The notes below the pieces were generated by a model. The model was not told the origin of the DNA. It did no database searches and was given only the letters and a program-made list of their open reading frames with translations. From Zea mays (lineage: Eukaryota > Streptophyta > Magnoliopsida > Poales > Poaceae), in NCBI RefSeq assembly GCF_902167145.1, contig NC_050101.1:112435789-112499788 (forward strand): a stretch of 64,000 nucleotides of DNA, in the 5' to 3' direction. This document shows positions 23,065-34,228 of the stretch, one piece after another. The translations under genes and the position numbers were made by a program. Each line of letters starts with the position of its first letter. The stretch's first letter is position 1.

Positions 23065-26000
23065 TTGCAGGTCTACTCCTCTGGTGGGTCAAGTTGGGTG
23101 CTTGACAGTGGATGTACAAATCACATGACCGGGGAGAAAGACATGTTTCATTCATTGCAACTAACTCAAGAAGCACAAGAAATTGTGTTTGGAGATAGTG
23201 GCAAAAGTAAGGTGATTGGTATTGGTAAAATTCCTATCTCAGACCAACAATCACTTTCAAATGTCTTATTAGTAGATTCTTTAAGCTATAACTTGTTGTC
23301 CGTTTCACAACTTTGTGGAATGGGTTATAATTGCCTATTTTCGGATGTGGATGTGAAGATCCTTAGAAGGGAGGACTCCTCACTTGCCTTTACCGGTCGC
23401 TTGAAGGGCAAGCTTTATCTTGTTGATTTCACAACAAGTAAAGTGACGCCTGAGACTTGTTTAGTGGCAAAGTCCGACAAGGGTTGGCTTTGGCATCGCC
23501 GGCTAGCCCATGTCGGTATGAGGAATTTGGCCAAACTTCAAAAGGATAATCACATCATTGGACTAACAAATGTTGTATTTGAGAAAGATAGGGTTTGTGG
23601 CGCATGCCAAGCAGGAAAACAACATGGAGTCCCACATCAATCAAAGAATGTGGTCACAACAAAGAGGCCATTGGAGCTTCTTCACATGGACCTCTTCGGA
23701 CCTGTGGCCTACATTAGCATTGGTGGTAGTAAGTATGGTTTAGTTATTGTTGATGATTTTTCTCGATTTACCTGGGTTTTCTTTTTAAGTGATAAAGGTG
23801 AAACTCAAGAAATTCTAAAGAAATTCATGAGGCGAGCTCAAAATGAATTTGAGCTCAAAATCAAGAAAGTGAGAAGTGATAATGGGACGGAATTCAAGAA
23901 CACAGGTGTCGAAGAATTCTTAGGAGAAGAGGGAATCAAGCATGAGTTCTCGGTGCCTTACACTCCACAACAAAATGGTGTTGTGGAAAGAAAGAACCGA
24001 ACTCTAATTGAAGCTGCAAGAACCATGTTGGATGAGTACAAGACACCTGACAACTTTTGGGCAGAGGCGGTCAACACCGCCTGTCATGCAATCAACCGTC
24101 TCTATCTTCATAAGATCTACAAAAAGACTGCTTATGAGCTTCTCACTGGTAACAAACCAAAAGTTGATTATTTTAGAGTATTTGGTTGTAAGTGTTTTAT
24201 TCTTAACAAGAAAGTCAAGAGCTCAAAGTTTGCTCCTAGAGTGGACGAGGGTTTCTTGCTTGGGTATGCATCAAATGCGCATGGGTATCGTGTTTTCAAC
24301 AATACCACCGGTCTTGTTGAAATAGCGATAGATGTGACATTTGATGAGTCTAATGGCTCGCAAGGGCATAGTTCTAATGACACTGCAGGAAATGAAGAAC
24401 CACCTTGTGAGGCCATAAAGAAACTTGCAATAGGTGAGGTGAGACCTCAAGAAAAGGATGATGAAGAAGGAACCTTATGGATGACCAATGAGATAGTTGA
24501 TGTGGGTGCAAGGGTGGTGAGTGACAAAGTCTCCACTCAAGCAAACCCATCAACCTCAAGTCATCCAAGCCACGAAGAAAATCATCAAAGGATGCCAACG
24601 GTGGTAGAAGATGAACACGAAAGCATTGATGGTGAAGTGCCTCTTGATCAAGTGAATGATGAGGAGGAGCAAATTCAAAGACAACCATCAGTGCCTCATC
24701 CAAGAGTCCATCATACAATTCAAAGGGATCATCCGGTGGACAATATCCTGGGTAGCATCAGGAGAGGGGTAACAACTCGATCTCGTTTAGCTAATTTTTG
24801 TGAATTTTACTCGTTTGTTTCCTCTCTTGAGCCACTTAAGGTTGAAGAAGCATTGGGTGATCCGGATTGGATAATTGCCATGCAAGAGGAGTTGAACAAC
24901 TTCACTAGGAATGAAGTCTGGTCCTTAGTCCCAAGACCCAAACAAAATGTGATTGGGACTAAATGGGTCTTTAGGAACAAGCAAGATGAACATGGCGTGG
25001 TTACAAGAAACAAGGCACGGTTGGTTGCCCAAGGCTATACTCAAGTGGAAGGACTCGATTTTGGCGAAACATATGCGTCGGTAGCAAGGTTAGAATCAAT
25101 TAGAATATTAATTGCATATGCTACTAACCATGATTTCAAGCTATATCAAATGGATGTCAAGAGCGCATTTCTAAATGGACCACTGCAAGAGAGAGTATAT
25201 GTGGAGCAACCACCGGGTTTTGAAGATCCAAAGAAGCCAAATCATGTTTATCTTCTTCACAAGGCACTCTACGGGCTTAAACAAGCCCCTAGAGCTTGGT
25301 ATGACTGTCTTAAAGAATTTTTAATTAAGAATGGGTTTACAATAGGAAAAGCTGACTCTACCTTATTTACTAGAAAGGTTGACAATGAATTATTTGTGTG
25401 CCAAGTATATGTTGATGACATTATATTTGGTAGTACTAATGAAAAATTTTGTGAAGAGTTTAGCAAAGTAATGACGAACAGGTTTGAGATGTCTATGATG
25501 GGCGAGCTTAAATACTTCCTGGGATTTCAAGTCAAACAGCTCAAGGAAGGTACTTTTCTATGCCAAACCAAATATACACAAGATATGCTCAAGAAATTTG
25601 GCATGGAAAAGGCGAAACACGCCAAGACTCCAATGTCATCAAATGGACATCTCGACCTAAATGAGGAAGGTAAACCCGTAGATCAAACATTATATAGATC
25701 AATGATAGGATCACTGCTTTATTTATGTGCATCTAGACCTGATATTATGTTGAGTGTTTGCATGTGTGCACGTTTTCAAGCAAATCCTAAAGATTGCCAT
25801 CTTGTGGCAGTTAAGAGAATTCTAAGATACTTAGTTCACACCCAAAACCTAGGATTATGGTATCCCAAAGGCTCCTTTTTCGATTTACTTGGCTATTCTG
25901 ACTCAGATTATGCCGGTTGCAAAGTAGATCGAAAAAGTACTACTGGGACTTGCCAATTCCTTGGGCGGTCCTTAGTATCATGGAGTTCCAAGAAACAAAA

Positions 26001-26361
26001 TTGTGTTGCACTTTCCACTGCAGAAGCTGAGTACATAGCAGCTGGGGCATGTTGTGCACAGCTGTTATGGATGAAGCAAACCCTTCGAGACTTTGGTTGT
26101 GAGTTTAACAAAATCCCACTTTTGTGTGACAATGAGAGTGCCATAAAACTTGCAAACAACCCTGTGCAACACTCTAGAACTAAACACATTGACATCAGAC
26201 ACCATTTCTTGAGAGACCATGAAGCCAAAGGAGATATCGAATTGTTTCATGTGAGCACCGAAAATCAACTAGCCGATATCTTCACAAAACCCCTCGATGA
26301 GACTAGGTTTTGCTTTCTTAGGAGTGAATTAAATATCTTAGATTCTCGTAACTTAACTTGA
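23065..26361 (+). CDS. Cop-3 Pol polyprotein (protease, integrase, RT, RNase H)
   Basis: An uninterrupted frame of about 1098 residues with no ATG at its start (the boundary is TTG CAG), so it must be reached by recoding or splicing from gag. Domains in order: protease DSGCTNHM (Asp14-15), zinc region His144, His149, Cys178, Cys181, integrase Asp209, Asp272 and Glu308 with the expected 35-residue spacing, then RT with [11 protein letters not shown] and catalytic YVDD in [12 protein letters not shown], and RNase H with [21 protein letters not shown] and the tail [16 protein letters not shown]. All motifs seen are intact, so the element could encode active enzymes. It is one reading frame shifted from gag. 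Confidence 0.94.
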   Translation: MQVYSSGGSSWVLDSGCTNHMTGEKDMFHSLQLTQEAQEIVFGDSGKSKVIGIGKIPISDQQSLSNVLLVDSLSYNLLSVSQLCGMGYNCLFSDVDVKILRREDSSLAFTGRLKGKLYLVDFTTSKVTPETCLVAKSDKGWLWHRRLAHVGMRNLAKLQKDNHIIGLTNVVFEKDRVCGACQAGKQHGVPHQSKNVVTTKRPLELLHMDLFGPVAYISIGGSKYGLVIVDDFSRFTWVFFLSDKGETQEILKKFMRRAQNEFELKIKKVRSDNGTEFKNTGVEEFLGEEGIKHEFSVPYTPQQNGVVERKNRTLIEAARTMLDEYKTPDNFWAEAVNTACHAINRLYLHKIYKKTAYELLTGNKPKVDYFRVFGCKCFILNKKVKSSKFAPRVDEGFLLGYASNAHGYRVFNNTTGLVEIAIDVTFDESNGSQGHSSNDTAGNEEPPCEAIKKLAIGEVRPQEKDDEEGTLWMTNEIVDVGARVVSDKVSTQANPSTSSHPSHEENHQRMPTVVEDEHESIDGEVPLDQVNDEEEQIQRQPSVPHPRVHHTIQRDHPVDNILGSIRRGVTTRSRLANFCEFYSFVSSLEPLKVEEALGDPDWIIAMQEELNNFTRNEVWSLVPRPKQNVIGTKWVFRNKQDEHGVVTRNKARLVAQGYTQVEGLDFGETYASVARLESIRILIAYATNHDFKLYQMDVKSAFLNGPLQERVYVEQPPGFEDPKKPNHVYLLHKALYGLKQAPRAWYDCLKEFLIKNGFTIGKADSTLFTRKVDNELFVCQVYVDDIIFGSTNEKFCEEFSKVMTNRFEMSMMGELKYFLGFQVKQLKEGTFLCQTKYTQDMLKKFGMEKAKHAKTPMSSNGHLDLNEEGKPVDQTLYRSMIGSLLYLCASRPDIMLSVCMCARFQANPKDCHLVAVKRILRYLVHTQNLGLWYPKGSFFDLLGYSDSDYAGCKVDRKSTTGTCQFLGRSLVSWSSKKQNCVALSTAEAEYIAAGACCAQLLWMKQTLRDFGCEFNKIPLLCDNESAIKLANNPVQHSRTKHIDIRHHFLRDHEAKGDIELFHVSTENQLADIFTKPLDETRFCFLRSELNILDSRNLT

Positions 26362-27409
26362 AAACGGTCACAAAAATTGTTTGATTCACTGTTTTTGATT
26401 GATGGTTTTAAAAGCTATGTGATGATCTTTCAAAAAACTTTGTGAAAATATTGAAATTTGAATGCACTTTTGTGCTAAGATTTCTTTTGGGTTCAACTGG
26501 CTTGACCAGCTGAACTTTCTAGTTCAGCTGGAGGAGGCCAGCTGAACTTAGCAGCTGAACTTCAGCTCAGCTGTTTTTAACCTGTGTTCACCAGGACCAT
26601 CCTGGTTAAAAGCGGTTGAACCGCCCTGGTGGACCGGTTGAACCGCCTGTTCTGACCGCGCAGGCCTGCTCTGCTGCAGCAGTGTCTGACGCGCAGTTTT
26701 TTTTTGGTCGCGCAGCACCTTTTTGACCGGTCGCAGGTCTGTCTCCTGCCTTTTTTGTCGCGCTGCACCTTTCTTTATGACCGGTCATTTAGCGTTTTTT
26801 TTTTGTTTGTTTGTGGTCAGGCGCGCCCACTTTTTCCCTGAGCAGTCAAGCGTCCGGTCACTTCCCCCTGCGGCGTGCGCAGGGCTCTTTTTTTATTTGC
26901 ATGCAGACGCGCCCCTGTGCAGTCACTTCCCTGGCGCACAGCTCTTTTTCTGCATGCAGAGTCTGCCAGCGCGCGTCTTTTTTTCTTTGCATGCAGACGC
27001 GCAGTGTCCGGTCACTTCCCTGGCGCACAGAACTTTTTTTTGCATGCAGTCGCTGCGTCTGGTCACTTCAGCTCTGCTGCGCGCGCAGACTTTCTTTATT
27101 TATTTTCTCTGTCCAGTTACTTCTCCTCGCGCCATGCATATTTTCTTTCTTTCTTGCCTCGCTCAAGTGCAGGGAGCGCAGACATTTTTTTGAGCAGTTT
27201 TTTTGGTCGCTGCGCAGCAAAACCAGCTGAACTGGGCCATGGGGGCAGTTGAACTGGTCCTGAGGACCAGCTCAACTGCCTATATATATTTGACACTCTC
27301 TCCTTCTCTTTTCCCACTTCATTCACTCTCGCCTTGGTCGCTTCACATCCTTTAGAGCCTTTCCTTCACACACTTCAACCGCTTCACAGTTTCACCACCG
27401 TTTTCAATC
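26362..27409 (+). other. Spacer between pol and the third ORF of Cop-3
   Basis: No coding sequence is recognised. The first part repeats LTR-like words (CAGCTGAACTT and GGTTGAACCGCC, 26490-26655). The second part is T-rich and holds the GCATGCAG tandem repeat. The last 130 bp before 27410 are CT-rich with TATATATATTTGACAC at about 27281-27296. Confidence 0.7.
26899..27085 (+). repeat. 90-bp tandem repeat with GCATGC palindromes
   Basis: GCATGCAG starts at 26899, 26952, 26989 and 27042, giving alternating spacings of 53 and 37 and an overall period of 90. The word CACTTCCCTGGCGCACAG recurs at about 26923 and 27013. The repeats are degenerate outside these words. Confidence 0.75.
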
Positions 27410-29362
27410 ATGGTGCGTCGCCGCAACCCCTCTGTGGTTGAGTTTAGCAGCGACTCCGACGAGATTCAGGAGGAATCTCCCATCCCCTCTCCTCCGCCTC
27501 GTCGCTCCCTCTCTAAGAGAGGACGTGGCTCTGGTCGGATGCCTGGCGAGGGCTCTTCCTTGCCCTCGCAGCCGACTCGCGGGAGACGCCAAAAGGTTGG
27601 CGCCTCTCGTCCTCGTCGTAGCACGTCTTCCTCAGGGTATGCTCCCTGCCAAGAGGAGGATGGGGCTTTCGACGACTTCGTCGACCTTCCGGCGCCTGAT
27701 GCTCTCTACGTCACCGGACTGCACATGCATCCGGCGAACGTCAGCCGCGGTCCGCATGAATCTCCCATCGACTTCACTCAGAAGGGAATCGAGACCCTTC
27801 AGCGTCTTAGGTTTACCAACCCTACTCTCACTCCTCGTCATCCTGGTGTCCAGGACCCTCGGTTCTGGAATCTTTTCCAGGCTGACTTCTACAATTCTGT
27901 TATTCTTACCAAGAAACACCCAGTCGTCTGACATAGATTTATTGACTGGGAGGGTTGTGAGAATATGGGAGATGCTGACATGACGTCAGCTCTCGAAAAC
28001 CTTGAGAGAAAGGGGTTACGTAACATTATGACCATGGAATACCCCTGGAACGATGAGGTGGTAGCTCAGTTCTATGCCACCCTCTGGATAAAGAAAGTAG
28101 ATGAGGAAGCCGATAGGTATGATTACCCAGTCATTTATTTCTTCATCCAGGGTAACTGGCACAAAGTCAGTTATCGTCGTTTTGCCCATATTCTGGGCTT
28201 CTCTGATGCAGACATTCAGGGCAGCAACATGCGAGTGCATGGCATTCGGCTGCCCAGGCGGGAAGAGACGGAATTCATTCATGTCTCTACTGAGCGGGAG
28301 TTCTGGACAACCGCTAACATGCATAGGTACTATAGGTACCTTAATTCCTTGTCCCGGATGACCGTTCTCCCAAAGGGCGGTAATCAAATGAACGTCCTTG
28401 GGGAGAGTCGAGTCCTCCTCCTCCTCCTTGCTCCAAACAGTCTCGCCCGCATCAATGTGTTTGACATGATCTGGGAGGAGATCGTCCGTGCTTCCTGGTC
28501 TCCTCACAGAGGGTGTCTTCATGCACCCTTTATCATGAAGATGATCGAAGTGGTCACCCAGACCCACTTCGAAAAACCCGTCAAACACTCCCGCTACGTA
28601 CCCTACTGGGTTGATTCCTCCAACCCAGCTGCTCGTACGAAGCGGGTTCCCTCACGGTCTGGAGGCCCTGCCTCCTCCTCTGAGCCACCTCGCCAGCCTC
28701 CCCACCATCCTTCCTCCTCTCCCCCCGCTGCTGCCTCGCGTCCCTCTCCTGGCCGCGGATCTCCCATGCCCCGTGCTCGTGGTCGTGGTCGAGGTCGTGG
28801 CCGCGGGATGGGTGCTCGCTTGGTCAATGGGCTTGCGACATTTTTCTCCATGTGCCGCAACATTTCTGCTGATGTCCATGAGGTGGCACGGCGTCAGCGG
28901 GAGACTGACGACAATCTTCGTCGTCAAGCTTCCTCCATGGGCATGCCTTTTGTCCCTCGTTCGCCTGATGTGCCTCTCCATCCTCCTCCCCCGGAGATCA
29001 ATGAGTGGTACCAGCAGGCCTACGGGGTGCCTTTTATGCCTGCAGACGATGAAGATGAAGAAGTCTTTGTTGATGATCGCGAGGAGTTTGCCCCGCCTCC
29101 CTACCATGGGGATCCGGGTCAATCATCCTCCCACCCTCCGCCTCCTTACCCGGGTCCTGGACCCATTCCTGGTGACCCTTGGCCATCCGGCTCTGGTTAC
29201 CACCCTCCACCTCCTCCTGATCATCGTACATCTTCGGCATCCGTTTTTTCTGCGGCTGATGAGCCACCTCGGGACTCCACTTTTGAGGAGGACGCGATGA
29301 GGACTTTTTTCCCTGACTACACTTCATATCCTCCATCGTATCCTCCTCCTGGAGGATACTGA
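27410..29362 (+). pseudogene. Cop-3 third ORF in the env position (single nonsense codon)
   Basis: Two open stretches (27410-27931 and 27965-29362) share one frame and are separated by a single TGA at 27929-27931; together they span about 650 codons. The N-terminus is Ser/Arg/Pro-rich and basic, the middle (about residues 85-400) looks globular with RFWNLFQADFYNS, VVAQFYATLWI and FVDM-like helices, an RGRGRGRGMG tract follows, and the C-terminus is Pro-rich and acidic. The middle resembles the putative plant transposon protein type found after pol in grass Sireviruses, a place where some carry env-like genes. I see no signal peptide and no convincing membrane segment beyond a short Leu run, so an envelope role is not supported. 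Function unknown. Confidence 0.7.
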
Positions 29363-29405
29363 TTCTTGTATCCTTATCTCTCTCTCCGTTTTTGGTACTT
29401 GTTGC

Positions 29406-29418
29406 CAAAAAGGGGGAG
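29406..29418 (+). other. Upstream polypurine tract copy of Cop-3
   Basis: AAAAAGGGGGAGA just after the third ORF repeats the functional tract at 29875-29888. A third partial copy (TTTAGGGGGAG) is at 29781-29791. Multiple polypurine tracts are a known Sirevirus trait. Confidence 0.75.
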
Positions 29419-29874
29419 AAAATCCAATTTCTAGTTTGTGGTTCTTTCGTTTTTTCTTTTGGATTATTTTTGTTTTTTGGCCACTGTTGTGGCTTGTACT
29501 TTTCTTTACCATTGTATGAAATAAAACTGTTGGATTGTTATTCAAAGGAATATGATGGTCTTCTGGCCATCATCTTTTGTTCTATCAGTTTGTAATGACT
29601 ACTCTGCTATGAAGTAAAAATAATGTGTTTTTAGAGATAGTCATGTGCATCACAACTCCTGTTATGACACTCTTGCACCCCTCGGATGATTGTATTTAGC
29701 ATGGTTTTTGTCACTACCTCTAAATGTGTTGCTCACATGACATATTATGTCAAAACGTTGGATTCACAATCATGCACACATTTAGGGGGAGCCATCTACA
29801 TACAATCATTCAAAAGAAACTTTCTATTGCAAATATATATCTTTTTGACCTTAATTGTTTTGGCATCAATCACC
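29419..29874 (+). other. Non-coding tail of Cop-3
   Basis: T-rich sequence between polypurine tract copies. I see no gene here; short open frames lack any domain. Confidence 0.6.
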
Positions 29875-29888
29875 AAAAAGGGGGAGAT
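29875..29888 (+). other. Polypurine tract of Cop-3
   Basis: AAAAAGGGGGAGAT abuts the 3' LTR at 29889 and would prime plus-strand DNA synthesis. Confidence 0.88.
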
Positions 29889-31513
29889 TGTAAGTGCAAT
29901 CAACCCCAAGTGAGGGTTTTGGTGATTTAATGACAAAACAAATAAGGGTACTAACAGTTTTTGTTCTCAGTGTTTGATTAAAAGGAAACAGGAACTTAAG
30001 GAAGCACCAAGGACTTCATGCAACGGACGTATAAAATTTATGTAAAATCTTGTGTTGCATGATGTAATTCTTCCTTGTTCTTTTTCGCACAGGTACAGGT
30101 GTTTGCTATAGCTCAAGTCCCCAAATTCAAAAGCTATTTTTGAAAACCAAAAATCACTTTAACATTATTTGGTTGACCATGGTTAGGGTTGAGAAACCTA
30201 GAGTGTTCTTGCTGAAAAGCAGCTGAACTTCTTCAACTGCAGCTGAGCTTTCCAGCTGAACTTAACTTCAGCTGTGATGAGCTTCTTCAGCTGCAGCTGA
30301 GCTTTTCAGCTGAGCTGGACTTCAGCTGAGTTGAACTTTTTCAACTCCAGCTGAACTTCAACTTCAGCTGTGGACCTCTTTGACCATACCCAGCTGAACT
30401 TGCCCCCGGGCAGCTGAGCTGGGGTTTTCTCTCCAAAACTCTCTGGTCTAGACCAGCTGAACTTGTCCTTGGGGGCAGCTCAACTGGTCTCAGGGGGCGG
30501 TTCAACTGCCCTGGGGGGGCGGTTCAACCGGTCCTGGTCTGTCTCAGGTCAGTCTGCCAGTCAGTCTGGCAGTCAGACTGGCAGACAGTCTGTTGAGCTG
30601 TCAGGGGGCGGTTCAACCGCCCCTGGTGGCGGTTCAACCGGTTTTCAACGGGTTTTTTAGTCAAACGGCTAGTTTTTGAGCCGTGACTATAAATAGACCC
30701 CTCCCTCTCTCTCTTCTTCAATACGGCTGAACACTCACTCATTTATTGCTCACCTAACTTGAGACAAAGCACTCATCTCTCCATCTCTCTCACACTTAAA
30801 TCTTCCTCAAGATTCAACCTTGTTGGAGGAGCTCTTGGGTGTGAGGTTTGTGCTTGTGCTCACGATTTGGTTTTCCTCTCCCATCTCTCTTTCAAAGACT
30901 TGAGCTTGTGCAAACCCCTCTTGTGCTTTCTTGGTGTTCTTGAAACCCTAGGTTTCAAGATCTTTGAGGTTGCTTGGGAGTCTCCAAATTTGTGGACGAC
31001 CCTAAGAAGTTTGTATCACCCGCTCTTTGAGCTAAGATAAGAAGAGATTGCCTTGACCTTTGTGGTCGGCTTTTGGAGGATTAGGGTTGAAAAAGACCCG
31101 GCCCTTTGTGGGCTCCTCAACGGGGAGTAGGACACCTTTGTGGTGTGGCCGAACCTCGGATTAAATCTTGTGTCTTGTGTTCTTGCTTGTTTCACCTTGA
31201 GATATTTTTACTTGCAAGATTGACATTAAGATTTTTCCGTAGAGTTTGTCTAGAAGTAAAATAGCCTTTACATATTCATCTTTTCATCCTCACTTAGCTA
31301 TATCTTACTTCTCTCAAGAACTTGCGGAATACTTTTCGAGTAGATTTTAGTCTAAAGTTTTTAAAACAGTTGGATTGGTTCAGAGTGGTTCAACTTGCGT
31401 ACGTAGCTGTTGAACCGGCCTGCACCAGTCGAACTGTGTATCTAACAATCTTTCGAAGTTTGTTGTGAAAATTTTCAGATTAGCCTATTCACCCCCCCTC
31501 TAGGCTACTTTCA
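29889..31513 (+). repeat. 3' LTR of Cop-3 (1625 bp)
   Basis: Identical to 18882-20506 over all the sequence I compared except position 30668 (G against A at 19661). Same TATA box, palindrome words and ends. Confidence 0.96.
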
Positions 31514-31518
31514 GTACT

Positions 31519-32959
31519 GTTCTTTTGTATTAAATATGTGGATGGATGTATGTATGTTTGCGCTCGCATAGAGAACGATCCGGTCGAAGAGCCCGAGGAA
31601 TTCGCAGGAGAAGCCCCTGAGCAGCAGTCGGTTGGTGGAGGCAAGTGTCCTTTGACCTATCTCTGTCCTAATCATTCTTTAATTCACCTCCCGCATCACA
31701 CATTTATACCTAAGGATTGACTAGCTTTTTGTTATCCATGTCCTTGTTTACCTATTTGGGTCGGATTATTACTGCTTAGTTTGATGCTATTGCTCAACTT
31801 TAATCAATGAACATGATGTGGTTATCTATGATACGCTGTTTTCCCGTTCTTATTTATGATTATACTTGTGGCATTTAAGGGGACTCGAGCGGTTTCTCGA
31901 GTGCCTCTCCGTAAGGACCTGTTCAATGGATGACCGCCCGGGAAAACAGTGCAACCATGAGGGTGGAATGGGGTGCCCTTAGCTGAATAATTAGAGGATC
32001 CGGGGTGTAGTTCGCTTCGCCGTCGTGCCGTCAATGGGGCTCGGTGTATGCGGCTCGCTCTGCCAAGGTTGATTTGTCCCTTGGGGAGGAGTGCGGTACA
32101 TTTAGGAAACCTAACGGGTGGCTACAGCCCCGGGGAATCTTTGTAAAGGCTTCGTAGTGAATCCTTGGCCATTCACCTCGGGAGTGAATAAGGGTCTTGC
32201 AAGCCCGGGCCAGAGAGGGAATCACGGCTTCTGGGTAAAGTGCACAACCTCTGCAGAGTGTTATGAAACTGATATATCAGCCGTGCTCGCGGTTATGAGC
32301 GACCAAGGGAGCTCCAGAGATTAGTGATACTTGATCAGAGATACTTTGGTACAGGTGACAATGAGATTGATGGTTCTGATTACGATTATGGTATTGGTAA
32401 GTGGTATTCTTTCCGTTTGGAAAGGATACATTGGGCTAATAACTTGGGTTAATGTTAAAACCTGGCTTTCTACTAGTAAGTAATAACCTGACCAACTAAA
32501 AGCAACTGCTTGACTTATCCCCACATAAAGCTAGTCCACTACAGCCAAACAGGATACTTGCTGAGTATGTTGATGTGTACTCACCCTTGCTCTACACACC
32601 AAACCCCCCCCCCCCAGGTTGTCAGCATTGCAACCACTGCTCAGGCGAAGATGAAGCTGTGGAAGGAGACTTCCAGGAGTTCCAAGACTACGACGAGTTC
32701 TAGGTGTGGGTTAGCGGCAACCCCCCAGTCGGCTGCCTGTGAAGGCCGCGTTATCTACGTTTCTTTTCCGCACTTTGATTTATTGTAAGAACTATATGGA
32801 CGTCTCAGACGTATGATGTAATCGACTATTTCCCTTATTAATACTATTTTGAGCACTGTGTGATGATGTCCATATTATGTAACTGCTGTGTACGTGAATA
32901 ACTGATCCTGGCACGTACATGGTTCGCATTCGGTTTGCCTTCTAAAACCGGGTGTGACA
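31519..32959 (+). repeat. 5' LTR of Gyp-B, second part
   Basis: Continues the LTR after Cop-3 (GTTCTTTTGTATTAAATATG) and ends AAACCGGGTGTGACA. It contains a poly-C run near 32605-32618. The matching part of the 3' LTR is about 41112-42553, with only scattered substitutions. Open frames in it occur identically in the other LTR and look non-coding. Confidence 0.92.
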
Positions 32960-32963
32960 TAAG

Positions 32964-32975
32964 TGGTATCAGAGC
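32964..32975 (+). other. Primer binding site of Gyp-B
   Basis: TGGTATCAGAGC (initiator Met tRNA type) four bases after the LTR end. Confidence 0.9.
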
Positions 32976-33213
32976 CCGTGCTGACTGTAGGACCGCTAAC
33001 CTAGAGTAGAATGGTCGTTCTAAGGACTATAGACCTCTGTCTCTGCCTTGACTTTGATATCCCTTCAAAAGTTGGTCCTACCGACCAAACCTATGTTCTA
33101 CTATATATTATACCTTGCTAAAAAATTGTGTTTCATTCTGATCCTTCATTTACTTATTACTTGCTGGTCATATTAATTCCGTTCTCACCCTTTTGCTTGC
33201 GATGTCTTTTGTA
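32976..33213 (+). other. Leader of Gyp-B
   Basis: No coding sequence is seen. The leader ends in TCTTTTGTAG at 33204-33213, a good 3' splice site directly before the frame of the pre-gag ORF. Confidence 0.5.
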
Positions 33214-34228
33214 GAAGGCTCGACTTAGACACACTGCACGAAAGTCCGTCATCCCCTTCTTACCCTCCCGCCTTGCTGAGCGTCCGTTTCGCCGTCCCGT
33301 GGCCGGACAGTCCAGCCACTTGGAGAGACTACACCACCGCCTGCGTGAGGAGCAGGAACGTCGACGACAGGAGCAGCAGGGCTCTTCTTTCTCGCTCCAC
33401 CAGGAGATAGAGTCTGTGAGGAGCTGCTCTCCTGTGCTTCCTCTGGAGGCTCCCCCTGCACCACCACAGGGCGCCCCAGCTTCTGGAGTAGCTGCTGGAG
33501 GAGACCCAGACGACGTAGATGGCGACGACAGCTCGAGCCACGACACCGACTTCTCTGCTAACCCTGAGCCGGAAGGATGGGTTGCTCGACCCATCACTCG
33601 CGACGCTGCTCGCGGGTGTCACTTCCACGATGCGCTCGACACCCTGCTACGCCGGGCATTTGACCGGCATACTTGGTCCGTCGAGTATCGCTGTGTGGTC
33701 TACCAGCATAGTCGCGGGGTCTACCCGGACCGCTGGGAGGCGACTTGCTTGGTGCGCTGCCCGGAGGACAGTCTCCAGGGTGCAGAGGCCTGCTCAGAGC
33801 ACTATTCTATCTCTGAACGGGACTCAGCTGAGGCAGCCATGCAAGATGCTGCACGGCGTGCGCTTTCGCACTACTGCTCGGTTTTCGGTGGGGCAGCTGA
33901 CGGTCTTGACCTGAAGTATTACCCCCGCCGTCCATCTGGCAGCACAGGAGGCGTGATTGTCTCACCTGTCGGTGAGGGCAATCCTAGGTTGAGCAGCACA
34001 GTCAACCTAGCCGCCGTGCTAAACACGGAGCTGGACCATGCATTAGACGAGCTGAGTAGGGCTCGTGCTGAGATCGCCCTGCTGCGGGCTGAGCGCGCGG
34101 AACGTCGTCACTTGGATGGTGGTTCCCCCGCTCCCGTCGGGACTCAGCACCCGTACCGCTCACCTCAGCGTGGACACCAGCCTTATGGCAATCCCGCCTG
34201 CAAGACCAAGATAAATCTAGAACCATAG
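33214..34228 (+). CDS. Gyp-B pre-gag ORF, unknown function
   Basis: The frame is open from the splice-like AG at 33213 to TAG at 34226-34228 (about 337 codons), without a good ATG near its start, so it may be joined to an upstream exon. From 33299 it reads AGQSSHLERLHHRLREEQERRRQ (basic coiled coil), a Pro/Ala/Asp-rich linker, then a compact region with WSVEYRCVVYQHS, DRWEATCLVRC and ERDSAEAAMQDAARRALSHYCSVF, and a C-terminal coiled coil ELDHALDELSRARAEIALLRAE. The strand-strand-helix pattern ending in an Ala-rich helix is reminiscent of double-stranded RNA-binding folds, but I cannot confirm this. It is not gag: the zinc knuckle and capsid core occur in the next ORF. It has stayed open while gag-pol gained breaks. 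No known function. Confidence 0.55.

Larger units (their letters stand above)
18882..31513 (+). mobile_element. Cop-3: young Sirevirus-type Ty1/copia element with a third ORF
   Basis: This 12,632-bp element sits inside the Gyp-B 5' LTR with perfect duplications GTACT (18877-18881 and 31514-31518). LTRs are 18882-20506 and 29889-31513, each exactly 1625 bp, with one visible difference (A at 19661, G at 30668). Order: LTR, Met-tRNA PBS, gag (intact), pol (intact), about 1 kb spacer with tandem repeats, an ORF in the env position with one nonsense codon, several polypurine tracts, LTR. The copia order (integrase before RT), the gag/pol stop, multiple polypurine tracts and LTR palindromes place it in the Sirevirus lineage. 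Confidence 0.96.

Noticed and set aside
31822..32788. Small open frames repeated at 41415-42297
   Set aside because: They lie in the Gyp-B LTR and have no recognisable domain.
33299..34228. Calling the pre-gag ORF of Gyp-B as gag
   Set aside because: It lacks a zinc knuckle and capsid core, which are both in the following frame from 34632.
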